Assembly (NCBI RefSeq): GCF_018069895.1
Contig: NZ_JAGQDH010000004.1
Location: 124,001 to 188,000, forward strand
Length of the DNA: 64,000 bases
Origin: Roseovarius autotrophicus
Lineage (GTDB): Bacteria > Pseudomonadota > Alphaproteobacteria > Rhodobacterales > Rhodobacteraceae
Direction of reading: 5' to 3'
In this document: positions 24,697 through 33,530 of the stretch, piece by piece
How the letters are laid out: every line of letters begins with the position of its first letter
How positions within the stretch are numbered: position 1 is the stretch's first letter
The notes under the pieces: model-generated
Told to the model about the DNA's origin: nothing
The model's input: the letters and a program-made list of their open reading frames with translations, nothing else
The model's database searches: none
Program-made: the position numbers and the translations under genes

Positions 24697-26499
24697 TCAG
24701 ATGGTTGCCTTCCTGCGAACATAGGTTCCGGGGGCCGGGGCGAGCGGTTTGTGATCCGAATCGCCCGGCGCGCGCGCCGGCACCATCTTGCCCGAGCGCT
24801 TGGCAAGCCACGCCTCCCAGCGGGGCCACCACGAGCCCTCGTGACGGGTCGCGCCCGCAATCCAGGCATCAGCATCGCCGCTCAGGTCGTCATTGGTGAA
24901 ATGGCCGTATTTCTTCTTGGTGGGCGGGTTGACGATTCCGGCGATATGCCCGGACTCCGAGACAATGAAGGTGCGGTCCTTGGCGCCGGTCTGCTGAAAA
25001 CCGCGATAGCAGTCCTTCCACGCAGCAATATGGTCGGTCTCGCAGGTGACGGCCATGATCGGCACCGTGACATCGGAAATGTGCAGCCGCTCGCCGCATA
25101 TCTCGAAACCGCTGGTGACGAACTCGTTGCGCTGGCACAGGCCCCGCAGGTATTGCACCGTCATCCTGCCCGGCAGGTTGGAGCCGTCGCCGTTCCAGTA
25201 GAGCAGGTCAAAGGCGGGCGGGGCCTCGCCCATCATGTAGTGGCGCACGGCGGGCTGATAGATCAGGTCGCGCGAGCGCAGGAAAGACATGGTGCGCCCC
25301 ATGATGAATGAGCGCAGCACGCCCTGGGCCGCCACCTCGGCCTCGATCCCGTCGATGAAATCGTCCTGAAGGAAGGGGGTGAACTCGCCCTGCTCGGAGA
25401 AATCGGTGAGCGCGGTAAAGAAGGTGGCCGATTTCACGGACTTGTCGCCGCGCTTGGCCATAAGCGCCAGCGTCAGGTGCAGCGTGGTGCCCGCGATGCA
25501 ATAGCCCACGGCATTGACCTGTTTCTGGCCGGTGATCGCCTTGACCTCGCGGATGGCGGTGAGAAACCCGTCCTCGATGTAATCCTCCATGCCGATATCG
25601 GCGTGGCTGGTATCGGCGTTGATCCAGCTGACCACGAAAAGCGTGTAACCCTGATCGGTGATCCACTTGATCAGGCTGTTCTCGGGCTTGAGATCGAGAA
25701 TGTAGAACTTGTTGATCCAGGGCGGAAAGATCACGATCGGCGTGGCGTGAACCTCGTCGGTCGTGGGGGCATACTGGATCAGTTCCATCATGTGGTTGCG
25801 ATACACGACTTCTCCGGGCGTGCTGGCGATGTTCTCGCCCAGCACGAAGGCGCGGTCATCGGCCAGCCGCACGACCAACTCGCCATTGTTGGCCTCGAGA
25901 TCGGCGATCAGGTTCTCAAGCCCCTTCACGAGGCTTTCGCCCTCGGTCTCGACGGCGCGTTCGAGTGCGTCGGGATTCGTGCCGAGGAAATTGGTGGGCG
26001 ACATCATGTCGATGATCTGGCGCACGAAATAGTCGAGCCGCTTGCGATCCTTGGGCGGCAGATCCTCGTCGATCTCGTCGAGCGCGCGCTCGATGGCCTG
26101 CGAATTGAGCGCGTATTGCTGCTTGATGTAGCGGAAATAGGGGTGGCTGTTCCACAGCGGGTTGGCAAAACGTTTGTCGCCCCCGAGCGGATCGGGCTCT
26201 TCGCTCTCGGGCGCGGTTCCGCGCATCAGCGCCTGTTGCGCATCAAGAAAATGGCGAACCGACTTGCCCCAGTATTCCAGTTGCTTTTCGTAAATCCGGC
26301 CCGGATTCTCGAGCATTTCCGACCAGTAGGAGTGCGCCGCCTTGACAAAAATATCCTGAGAGGGCGCATTCAGCGTGGGGTTGGCAGGCTTGCGCGAAGC
26401 CAGCGCCTGAATGAGTCGCTGCGACAAATCTTCGACTTTTGCGAGGTTCTCATTGAGCTTATCGACATTTTTACCTGCGACATCGTCTTGAGTTGTCAT
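24697..26499 (-). CDS. phaC: Class I polyhydroxyalkanoate synthase
   Basis: 600 aa, the usual class I length. The N-terminal PhaC_N domain is followed by an alpha/beta-hydrolase core with the lipase-like box GYCIAG; the nucleophile is Cys334. The other triad members by position are Asp489 (CETDHIAAW) and His518 (SESGHIAGI), matching Cys319/Asp480/His508 of Cupriavidus PhaC. It polymerises (R)-3-hydroxybutyryl-CoA into PHB on granules. It is divergent from phaZ, sharing a 105-base region with one PhaR-type site. No phaA/phaB is in the window. Confidence 0.96.
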   Translation of the reverse strand: MTTQDDVAGKNVDKLNENLAKVEDLSQRLIQALASRKPANPTLNAPSQDIFVKAAHSYWSEMLENPGRIYEKQLEYWGKSVRHFLDAQQALMRGTAPESEEPDPLGGDKRFANPLWNSHPYFRYIKQQYALNSQAIERALDEIDEDLPPKDRKRLDYFVRQIIDMMSPTNFLGTNPDALERAVETEGESLVKGLENLIADLEANNGELVVRLADDRAFVLGENIASTPGEVVYRNHMMELIQYAPTTDEVHATPIVIFPPWINKFYILDLKPENSLIKWITDQGYTLFVVSWINADTSHADIGMEDYIEDGFLTAIREVKAITGQKQVNAVGYCIAGTTLHLTLALMAKRGDKSVKSATFFTALTDFSEQGEFTPFLQDDFIDGIEAEVAAQGVLRSFIMGRTMSFLRSRDLIYQPAVRHYMMGEAPPAFDLLYWNGDGSNLPGRMTVQYLRGLCQRNEFVTSGFEICGERLHISDVTVPIMAVTCETDHIAAWKDCYRGFQQTGAKDRTFIVSESGHIAGIVNPPTKKKYGHFTNDDLSGDADAWIAGATRHEGSWWPRWEAWLAKRSGKMVPARAPGDSDHKPLAPAPGTYVRRKATI

Positions 26500-26524
26500 T
26501 TTTTACATTTCCCCTTAACAAATT

Positions 26525-26535
26525 CTGCCATGCAG
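26525..26535. promoter_or_regulatory. Candidate PhaR operator between phaC and phaZ
   Basis: CTGC-CAT-GCAG, 26 bases upstream of the phaC start and 70 bases upstream of phaZ. It could control either or both divergent genes. Confidence 0.6.
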
Positions 26536-26604
26536 CATACCGTTCTCCTGCCGGAGACTCGACCGCGGTGAATTTTCCGCCCACTCCCGCAAAAGGAGAC
26601 GATC

Positions 26605-27882
26605 ATGCGCCAGATGGCAACTTATGACCTGATGGAATCTTTCCGCAACGCCAATCAATGGTTGGGTGCCTCCGCCCTTTCCTTTGCATCCTATCCACTT
26701 TTCAGCATGGTGCCAAATCCTGCTTTTCAGTGGATGTCGGCCTGGGGTCAGGTGACGGAACGCGCCTTTCAGCGCATGGTGACCAAGCCCGACTGGGGCA
26801 TCCGCACCTTTACCCACGAGGACGGCTGCGACCACCTGGTGAACATCGACACGATCGTTTCGCGCCCGTTTGGCGATCTGATCCACTTCAACGTCTCCGG
26901 CCGCAAGGAACAGCCGCGCAAGATCCTGCTGGTCGCCCCCATGTCGGGCCATTACGCCACGCTGCTGCGTTCGACCGTCAAATCGCTGATCGTGAACTGC
27001 GAGGTCTATGTCACCGACTGGCATAATGCGCGCGATATCCCGGTATCCGAGGGCAAGTTCGATATCGAGGACTATACGCTCTACCTTGTCGATTTCATGA
27101 AGGCGCTCGGCCCTGATATCAACGTGATCGCGATCTGTCAGCCCGCGCCGCTGACGCTGGCCGCCACCGCCTATCTGGCCGAACTTGACTCCGACGCGCA
27201 GCCACGCACGCTCACCCTCATCGGCGGCCCGGTCAATCCCGATGCGGCCGCCACCGACGTGACCGACTTCGGCCGCCGTGTAACCATGGGCCAGCTTGAA
27301 GAGATGATGATTCAGCGCGTCGGCTTTACCTACAAGGGCGTCGGGCGCAAGGTCTATCCGGGTCTGTTGCAACTTGCCTCGTTCATGTCGATGAACGCGG
27401 AGCGGCACACCAAGGCCTTTACCGACCAGATCATCCGCGTCGGACGGGGCGAGGCCAGTGACAACGACGCGCATAACCGCTTTTACGACGAATATCTCGC
27501 GGTGATGGACATGACCGCCGAATTCTATCTTTCAACGGTCGAGCGCGTTTTCAAGGGGCTGGAGATCGCGCAGAACCGCTTTGTCGTGAATGGTCACCGG
27601 GTCGATATGGGCAAGATCACCCGCGTCGCCATCAAGACCGTCGAAGGCGGCAAGGACGACATTTCCGCCCCCGGCCAATGCGTTGCCGCGCTTGATCTGT
27701 GCACCGGCGTGCCCGATCACATGAAGGCCAACTATATCGAGCCAGAGGCCGGCCATTACGGGATCTTCGCGGGCCGGTCATGGCGGAACAACATCCGCCC
27801 GCTGGTGCTTGATTTCATCGATTCGAACACGGCCAAGGCGCTGGCGCCGAAACCAGCCAACCGCAACGCCGCCAGCGCCTGA
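26605..27882 (+). CDS. phaZ: Intracellular polyhydroxybutyrate depolymerase
   Basis: 425 aa from the ATG at 26605, behind AAAGGAG. The protein has the PHB_depo_C layout of intracellular depolymerases (Cupriavidus PhaZ1 type), beginning MATYDLMESFRNANQWLGASALSF. The nucleophile is probably Cys178 in VIAICQPAPLTLAA, the family's replacement for the lipase-box serine. The VTDWHNARDIP and EPEAGHYGIFAGRSWRN segments hold the remaining conserved positions. It releases 3-hydroxybutyrate from native granules. Divergent from phaC, so synthesis and degradation share a control region. Confidence 0.95.
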   Translation: MRQMATYDLMESFRNANQWLGASALSFASYPLFSMVPNPAFQWMSAWGQVTERAFQRMVTKPDWGIRTFTHEDGCDHLVNIDTIVSRPFGDLIHFNVSGRKEQPRKILLVAPMSGHYATLLRSTVKSLIVNCEVYVTDWHNARDIPVSEGKFDIEDYTLYLVDFMKALGPDINVIAICQPAPLTLAATAYLAELDSDAQPRTLTLIGGPVNPDAAATDVTDFGRRVTMGQLEEMMIQRVGFTYKGVGRKVYPGLLQLASFMSMNAERHTKAFTDQIIRVGRGEASDNDAHNRFYDEYLAVMDMTAEFYLSTVERVFKGLEIAQNRFVVNGHRVDMGKITRVAIKTVEGGKDDISAPGQCVAALDLCTGVPDHMKANYIEPEAGHYGIFAGRSWRNNIRPLVLDFIDSNTAKALAPKPANRNAASA

Positions 27883-27886
27883 CCCT

Positions 27887-28615
27887 TCAGGCGTCCACGC
27901 GTCTCTGTAGGACATAGGGTTGCGCCAGCCAGTCCCGCAGCGCCCGCGTCACCGTGTCGGGCTGTTCCAGCACGGGCAGGTGCCCGGCGCCATCCACGAG
28001 GCATAGGGTGGCGTTGGGAATGAGATCTGCCATGAAACTGTGACGGCGCGGCGGGGTCAGCCTGTCCTCGGCCCCGCACAGGACCAGTGCGGGCACCTTG
28101 CAGCGCCGCAGCACCGCCTGATAATCACGCCGCCGCTGCAACGCGCGCACCTGCCGGATGACCGTTTCGGCGCCCAGCCCCTGCGCCATCTCCACCACCA
28201 GCGCCAGCACCTCGGCCCGTTCCGGCCCCGGTGCGAGGACATCCCCGCCAAGCATCATCTGCACCGCCTCGGCGATCATGCCGGCACGCAGCTTGGCCAC
28301 GAGCGGCTCGTATCCGGTGGCCGATTGCGGCGTTTCCGCAAGCGGGTTGGTATCCATGAGCGCCAGCCGCGTCACCCGGTCGGGCGCGCGGCGCAGCAGT
28401 TCCATGGCGACGATCCCGCCCATCGAAAGCCCCGCCAGCGCAAAGCGCATCGGCAGCAGGTCAAGCAGGTTCGAGGCGATCTCCTCGATCCGCTCGCCGC
28501 GCGTGACGGGCGCCACGGTCACCGCCATGTCGCGGCTCAGGTTGGCGATCTGCGGCGCGAAGATACGCGCGTCGCACATCATGCCGGGCAGAAACACAAC
28601 CGGATCGCTGCTCAT
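27887..28615 (-). CDS. Alpha/beta hydrolase
   Basis: 242 aa from the ATG at 28615. VVFLPGMMCDARIF is the oxyanion-hole strand-loop, GLSMGGIVAMELL the nucleophile elbow with Ser, and the C-terminal VDGAGHLPVLEQP contains the catalytic His; LVLCGAEDRLTPP carries the Asp. Typical of 60-plus esterase/peptidase relatives. It is convergent with phaZ (5-base gap), so a link to PHB oligomer hydrolysis is possible but unproven. Confidence 0.85.
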   Translation of the reverse strand: MSSDPVVFLPGMMCDARIFAPQIANLSRDMAVTVAPVTRGERIEEIASNLLDLLPMRFALAGLSMGGIVAMELLRRAPDRVTRLALMDTNPLAETPQSATGYEPLVAKLRAGMIAEAVQMMLGGDVLAPGPERAEVLALVVEMAQGLGAETVIRQVRALQRRRDYQAVLRRCKVPALVLCGAEDRLTPPRRHSFMADLIPNATLCLVDGAGHLPVLEQPDTVTRALRDWLAQPYVLQRRVDA

Positions 28616-28691
28616 TGTCGTGGCCTTTGCTGCGAGGGTCTGCGCCCCCCTTGCCCGCAGCATGGCATCGTGCCCCGCCTCGGGGCAAGTC

Positions 28692-29660
28692 CTATCGCGC
28701 AAGCACCCCGGCCAGCCATGCGGTCATGTTGTCAACCGCAGCGCGCGTATTGCCCGGCGACAGGATATCGCCCGCGATCACATGGGCAAAAGGATCGTCC
28801 TGCGCCCCGAGGTCCGGCGCGATCCGCGTGACCGCCCCCCCCCATCGCGCCAGCACCCTGTCGGTGAGATCAGGACGAACGACCCGGTCTGCGTCGGAAT
28901 AGTAGAAGAGCGCGGGCAGCGTCATGGCGCTGTAATCGAGCCTGCGGGCATGGGCCACCAGCGCCGCCATGGGAAGGACGGCCGTGCTGGGGTAGTCGGT
29001 TGTCCACTCGGCGGCCTGTTCCGGGCTGCGCGGCTCGAAGCTGCGGCGCTTCCCTGCCAAAAGCGGCAGCCAGTGGCGCGCGCCGGGCCATGTCAGCAGC
29101 GGGGCAAGCCGGTTGTTGACCCCGAAATTGGGCGACACGAAAATGACGCCCGCCACCCGGTCGCGCAAGGCCGGATCCTGAAGGGCCACCGCCGCCACGG
29201 TCGCGCCCGTGGAGGTGGCGAGGATCACCACCCGATCGCCCGTGGCGCGGGCCACCGCCAGCGCCTCGGCGGCGTCGGCAAGCCAGTCCGAGGCCCGCGC
29301 CTCGGCCATGGCATCGCCGTCGCGCCCGTGGCCGCGAAACCGCGTATAGACAAGGTTTGCGCCAAAGGCCTGCGCCAGCAGGTCCGGCACAGGGCGGATT
29401 TCCTGGGATGAGGCGGAAAAGCCGTGGAAATAGACAAGCGACAGGGGCGCGCGCGTCTCGGGTTCGCCCGCCCAGATCACACGCTTCTGGCTGTCGGGGC
29501 GGATGTCGTCATGGCGCGATTCCATCGCGTCGAGATAGATGCCGACGCCCTCGTCAAGGCGGCGCGACTCGAAGAGGGGCGGCATTTCGACCGGCTCGCG
29601 CGGGGCAAGCAGGAGCGGCCCTGCGACGACGGCCACAAGGACCAGAAGCCAGCGCATCAT
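28692..29660 (-). CDS. Membrane-anchored alpha/beta hydrolase (lysophospholipase-like)
   Basis: 322 aa. The start ATG at 29660 overlaps the stop of the upstream hydrolase gene. An N-terminal hydrophobic stretch (MMRWLLVLVAVVAGPLLLA) is a signal anchor or signal peptide. The hydrolase core has VYFHGFSASSQE, then the nucleophile in LATSTGATVAA (A-T-S-T-G, where the usual first glycine is Ala), and FYYSDADRVV for the Asp. Resembles serine aminopeptidase S33 or lysophospholipase families. Substrate unknown. Confidence 0.8.
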   Translation of the reverse strand: MMRWLLVLVAVVAGPLLLAPREPVEMPPLFESRRLDEGVGIYLDAMESRHDDIRPDSQKRVIWAGEPETRAPLSLVYFHGFSASSQEIRPVPDLLAQAFGANLVYTRFRGHGRDGDAMAEARASDWLADAAEALAVARATGDRVVILATSTGATVAAVALQDPALRDRVAGVIFVSPNFGVNNRLAPLLTWPGARHWLPLLAGKRRSFEPRSPEQAAEWTTDYPSTAVLPMAALVAHARRLDYSAMTLPALFYYSDADRVVRPDLTDRVLARWGGAVTRIAPDLGAQDDPFAHVIAGDILSPGNTRAAVDNMTAWLAGVLAR

Positions 29661-30415
29661 GGGATCACGGCCCGTGCGCTCACCTCCGCCACCGCCGCGC
29701 CGACAAGCGCGAGGCAGTCGGGATCGGAGAAGCGGTGATCGGCCCCCTTGACCAGAGCAAGGCGGATATCCGGGCCTTCGGCATGGTCGAGAAGGCGCAG
29801 CGCCACGGCCATGTCCACATCCTTGTCGGCGGTGCCTTGCAGGAACCGCACCGGAAACGCCAGGTCGAGCGGCGCGCGCAGGACGAGGTTCGCGCGCCCC
29901 TCCTCGATCAGGCGGCGGGTGATGACATAGGGGGCGCCATAGTCCGAGGGCAGCGCAATCTGTCCCTTGGTCATCAATTCGTCGCGCTGCGCCGCGTCGA
30001 ACCCGGCCCACATGGAATCTTCTGTGAAATCCGGCGCGGCGGCGATGGTCACAAGCCCCGCGATGCGGCCCGGCATGGCGCGCGCGAGCAAGAGCGCGAT
30101 CCAGCCGCCCATGGAGGAGCCGACGAGGATCTGGGGGCCCGTCATCAGCCTCTCCAGCACCGCGCGCGCATCCGCCGCCCAGTCGCCGATGCAGCCCTCG
30201 GTAAAGACCCCCGAGGATTGACCATGGCCGGAATAGTCGAAGCGAAGAAAGGCGCGGCCCCGTGCGCGCGCCCAGTCCTGAAGCCAGAGCGCCTTGGTGC
30301 CCTCCATGTCGGACTTGAAGCCACCAAGAAAGACCACCCCCGGCCCGGCGCCCTCGGTGCGGTGATAGGCAAGGCGGCGGCCTGTGTCGGTGTCAAGAAA
30401 GGATGGGTCGGCCAT
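29657..30415 (-). CDS. Alpha/beta hydrolase (palmitoyl-thioesterase ABHD10-like)
   Basis: 252 aa from the ATG at 30415, behind GGAGGA. Core motifs: VVFLGGFKSDMEGTKA, RFDYSGHGQSSG, the nucleophile elbow VGSSMGGWIALLLA and KGADHRFSDP with the His. The arrangement resembles the ABHD10/acyl-protein-thioesterase-like group frequent in alphaproteobacteria. Translationally coupled to the next hydrolase downstream by a four-base overlap. Confidence 0.85.
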   Translation of the reverse strand: MADPSFLDTDTGRRLAYHRTEGAGPGVVFLGGFKSDMEGTKALWLQDWARARGRAFLRFDYSGHGQSSGVFTEGCIGDWAADARAVLERLMTGPQILVGSSMGGWIALLLARAMPGRIAGLVTIAAAPDFTEDSMWAGFDAAQRDELMTKGQIALPSDYGAPYVITRRLIEEGRANLVLRAPLDLAFPVRFLQGTADKDVDMAVALRLLDHAEGPDIRLALVKGADHRFSDPDCLALVGAAVAEVSARAVIP

Positions 30416-30622
30416 GGGTCCTCCGGCTTTGGGGCGATCATGCACCGCGTGGCGCGGACCCGCAAACCGGTTTCAGCGCGCCCGGGTCGCGGGACGCAGC
30501 GTCAGCGCCGGCAACCCGCCGGGATGCCGTTCTGCAAGGATCGTCCGTTCACGGCCGAACCCTGCCGTGTCCGACGCGGCAAGGCGGCGCTTCGGGCCGG
30601 ACACGAGCCATTCAGGGGCGGT

Positions 30623-30856
30623 TCAGCCCCCGATATAGCGCCCGCGACGCGGACGGTAAAACACCTTCTGATTGTGCAGGCGGCCCAGAAGATCGTGGAT
30701 CTTGCGCAGCGTCTCGGCGGGGGCCGCGTCATCGTTGGCGGCGGCACCGGTCGCGATGGCGCGCGCCGAAAGCTCGGTCTTGCTGCGCAGCAGCGCGTTT
30801 TCGATCAGGTCCATATCCTCGACCGACAACTCGAACCTTGAATTGTAACCCGGCAT
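30623..30856 (-). CDS. Small conserved-looking protein, function unknown
   Basis: 77 aa from the ATG at 30856, with GGGGGCGGG just upstream. It is cytosolic and helical: FELSVEDMDLIENALLRSKTEL, then an Ala/Asp linker, then a helix ending KIHDLLGRLHNQ and a basic YRPRRGRYIGG tail. No domain recognised. The roughly 200 bases downstream to the next gene and 150 upstream show nothing clear. Confidence 0.65.
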   Translation of the reverse strand: MPGYNSRFELSVEDMDLIENALLRSKTELSARAIATGAAANDDAAPAETLRKIHDLLGRLHNQKVFYRPRRGRYIGG

Positions 30857-31006
30857 GTCCCGCCCCCTTGTGCGATGGCCGCGAAACATTCTTTCGCGGC
30901 GGATAAGCGGCATTTAGGGTGTGGTTTGCGACATGTCCAGATGATTTTCCCACCTGCGTCAATCTGCTGACGTGTCCGGCGGCAGGGGCGCGGTTCCTGC
31001 GCCCGC

Positions 31007-31573
31007 TCAGCCGCCCGCGCCCCCTTCGATCAGGGCGCGCACGATGGCCTTGGCACTCTCGGAGTCCCAATCCGCGTCGCCGGTGAGGCGGGCAAGCTCA
31101 TTGCCATCGGGATCGAGGATCATCGTGACCGGCAGGCCAAACACGCCCATCTCGCGGGCGAGCGCGCTGCGGGGATCGCGGTGCAGCGGCAGGTTGGTTA
31201 CGCCGATCTCGTCGAAGAATTTCCTCATCGCGGGGGGCGGGTTGCGGCCGGTGGCGACGGTGACAACGGAAAACGCCTCATTGCCCAACTCGGTTTGCAG
31301 ATTGGCAAGCGTCGGCATCTCGGCGCGGCAGGGCGCGCACCATGTGGCCCAGAAGTTCAGCACCACATGCTGCCCGCGATAATCGGCGAGCGTGCCGGGC
31401 GTGCCGTCTGCGCGCTCGTATTCGGTGAGCGGCGCGGGTTTGGGCGCGGCGTGGAACATGAGCTTGCGCATGTCGCCCGCGCGCAGCGCCTCGAGCGCGG
31501 CGGTGTCGGCAAGGCCGGGGTTTGCACCAAGCGCGAGGGCCATATAAAGGACGAACCCGAGAAGACGTTTCAT
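31007..31573 (-). CDS. TlpA/ResA-type thiol-disulfide oxidoreductase
   Basis: 188 aa with an N-terminal signal peptide ([22 protein letters not shown]). The thioredoxin fold has the redox motif WCAPC in [20 protein letters not shown], with the cis-Pro loop in [14 protein letters not shown]. It probably reduces periplasmic disulfides, for example during cytochrome c maturation. It is divergent from argH with only 24 bases between starts, an arrangement common in this order. Confidence 0.9.
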   Translation of the reverse strand: MKRLLGFVLYMALALGANPGLADTAALEALRAGDMRKLMFHAAPKPAPLTEYERADGTPGTLADYRGQHVVLNFWATWCAPCRAEMPTLANLQTELGNEAFSVVTVATGRNPPPAMRKFFDEIGVTNLPLHRDPRSALAREMGVFGLPVTMILDPDGNELARLTGDADWDSESAKAIVRALIEGGAGG

Positions 31574-31597
31574 TTTCCCTCCAAAGGGCCGCAGCAG

Positions 31598-32989
31598 ATG
31601 ACTGACACGACCTCGAACCAGATGTGGGGCGGCCGCTTTGCCGCCGGGCCGGATGCGATCATGGAGGCCATCAATGCCTCGATCTCGTTCGACAAGCGGC
31701 TGGCGGCGCAGGATATCGCCGGATCACGCGCCCATGCCGCCATGTTGGCGGCCACGGGTATCCTTAGTGATAGCGATGCCGAGGCGATCCGGGAAGGGCT
31801 GCTCACGGTCTTGTCAGAGATCGAGGCCGGAGATTTCACCTTTTCGACCGCGCTGGAGGACATTCACATGAATGTCGAGGCACGTCTCAAGGAGGTGATC
31901 GGCACACCGGCCGGGCGGCTGCATACGGGACGGAGCCGCAACGATCAGGTGGCCACGGATTTCCGGCTCTGGGTGCGGGATCAGCTTGACGCGGTGGATC
32001 AGGCGCTGGTGGCGTTGATGCGGGCGCTGCTGGCGCAGGCGGAGGCGGGTGCGGATTGGGTGATGCCGGGGTTCACCCATTTGCAGACCGCGCAGCCGGT
32101 GACATGGGGGCATCACATGATGGCCTATGTCGAGATGTTCGGACGCGACCTGAGCCGCGTGCGCGACGCACGGGCGCGGATGAACGAATGCCCCTTGGGC
32201 GCGGCGGCGCTGGCGGGCACCTCGTTTCCGATCGACCGGGAAATGACGGCGAGGGATCTCGGGTTTGACCGGCCTTGCGCGAACAGCCTCGACGCGGTGA
32301 GCGACCGGGATTTCGCGCTGGAGTTTCTCGGCGTGGCGAGCATCTGCGCGATGCATCTGAGCCGGTTCGCGGAGGAGTTGGTGATCTGGTCTTCGGCGCA
32401 GTTCCGGTTCGTGGCGCTGTCGGACCGGTTCTCGACCGGATCGAGCATCATGCCGCAAAAGAAGAATCCCGACGCCGCCGAGTTGATCCGGGCCAAGGTG
32501 GGGCGGATTTTCGGGGCGAACGTGGCGCTGATGATGGTGATGAAGGGGCTGCCGCTGGCCTATTCCAAGGACATGCAGGAGGACAAGGAGCAGGTTTTCG
32601 ACGCTGCCGACAACCTGATGCTGGCGCTGGCCGCGATGGAAGGCATGGTGCGCGACATGCAGGCGGAGCGCGCCAATCTGGAGGCCGCTGCCGCCTCGGG
32701 CTTTTCCACTGCGACCGATCTGGCGGATTGGCTGGTGCGGGTGGCGGGCATGCCGTTTCGCGAGGCGCATCATGTGACCGGCGCGCTGGTGGCGAAGGCC
32801 GAGGCCAAAGGCTGCGACCTGCCCGATCTCAGCCTGGAGGAGATGCAGGCGGTGCATGGCGAAATCACCGCGTCGGTCTATGATGTGCTGGGCGTGCATA
32901 ATTCGGTCGCCTCGCGGATGAGCTATGGCGGCACGGCGCCCGAACAGGTGCGCGCGCAGGTGGCCCGGTGGAAGGAGCGTCTGGGATGA
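31598..32989 (+). CDS. argH: Argininosuccinate lyase
   Basis: 463 aa from the ATG at 31598. The N-terminus [23 protein letters not shown], the [17 protein letters not shown] segment and the fumarase-superfamily signature [12 protein letters not shown] are all present; the last carries the catalytic Ser loop. It splits argininosuccinate to arginine and fumarate, the last step of arginine synthesis. The stop overlaps the start of a small lipoprotein gene (ATGA). Confidence 0.97.
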   Translation: MTDTTSNQMWGGRFAAGPDAIMEAINASISFDKRLAAQDIAGSRAHAAMLAATGILSDSDAEAIREGLLTVLSEIEAGDFTFSTALEDIHMNVEARLKEVIGTPAGRLHTGRSRNDQVATDFRLWVRDQLDAVDQALVALMRALLAQAEAGADWVMPGFTHLQTAQPVTWGHHMMAYVEMFGRDLSRVRDARARMNECPLGAAALAGTSFPIDREMTARDLGFDRPCANSLDAVSDRDFALEFLGVASICAMHLSRFAEELVIWSSAQFRFVALSDRFSTGSSIMPQKKNPDAAELIRAKVGRIFGANVALMMVMKGLPLAYSKDMQEDKEQVFDAADNLMLALAAMEGMVRDMQAERANLEAAAASGFSTATDLADWLVRVAGMPFREAHHVTGALVAKAEAKGCDLPDLSLEEMQAVHGEITASVYDVLGVHNSVASRMSYGGTAPEQVRAQVARWKERLG

Positions 32990-33186
32990 GGGTTCTGACG
33001 GTAATGGCCGTGCTCGTGCTGGCGGGCTGCGGCGTGGAGGGCGATCCGGTGCGCCCGAAGGTCGGCACCGTGGTGACCGCCGGCAGCGGCGGCAATGTCT
33101 CGGCCGGGGTGGGGGTGAAGATGGGCAATGTCAGCGCCAGCACCACCGGAAAGGATGTCAGCGTCGGCGTGGGGGTCGCGTTGTGA
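32986..33186 (+). CDS. Small lipoprotein next to argH
   Basis: 66 aa. The start ATG overlaps the argH stop, with GGAAGGAG upstream. A signal sequence ends in the lipobox LAGC (Cys near 15). The mature part is Gly/Val/Ser-rich with alternating VGVGV-like strands ([29 protein letters not shown]), suggesting a short beta-rich peptide. Function unknown. Its stop overlaps the next start. Confidence 0.75.
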   Translation: MRVLTVMAVLVLAGCGVEGDPVRPKVGTVVTAGSGGNVSAGVGVKMGNVSASTTGKDVSVGVGVAL

Positions 33187-33491
33187 GGTGGGTGTGGCTT
33201 GCGCTTGCGCTCTGGGGCACGGTGCATCCGATGGCGTGGTTTCTGGCGTGGTTCTCGGAGAACGGCTTTGACCTGATGGGCATGGTCGATGCATGGCATG
33301 TCAACGCGGCGACGAGCGGGCTGGTCTGGGATCTGACCATCGCCGCCGTGACGCTGACGGTCTGGGTTCTGGTGGAGAGCATCGGGCAGCGGGCGTGGCT
33401 GGGCCTTGTGGCCATTCCGGCGACCTTCGGCATCGGGGTCAGTTGCGGTCTGCCGCTCTACCTTTTCCTGCGCACGCTGCGGCGGGCGTGA
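33183..33491 (+). CDS. DUF2834 family small membrane protein
   Basis: 102 aa, starting at a GTG that overlaps the lipoprotein stop (GTGA). Three hydrophobic segments fit the DUF2834 family: WVWLALALWGTVHPMAWFLAWF, LTIAAVTLTVWVLVES and WLGLVAIPATFGIGVSCGLPLYLFL; ENGFDLMGMV is typical. Function unknown. Part of the argH-lysA transcript. Confidence 0.8.
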   Translation: MRWVWLALALWGTVHPMAWFLAWFSENGFDLMGMVDAWHVNAATSGLVWDLTIAAVTLTVWVLVESIGQRAWLGLVAIPATFGIGVSCGLPLYLFLRTLRRA

Positions 33492-33497
33492 GGACAT

Positions 33498-33519
33498 GAG
33501 TATTTATGGAACGATGAAG
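33498..33519 (+). repeat. Copy 2 of the 3'-end repeat element
   Basis: GAGTATTT, AT, GGAACGATGAAG, seven bases after the DUF2834 stop, in the sense direction, and 11 bases before lysA. The copy lies in the 5' leader of lysA. Confidence 0.7.
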
Positions 33520-33530
33520 CGGGGCTAGGC

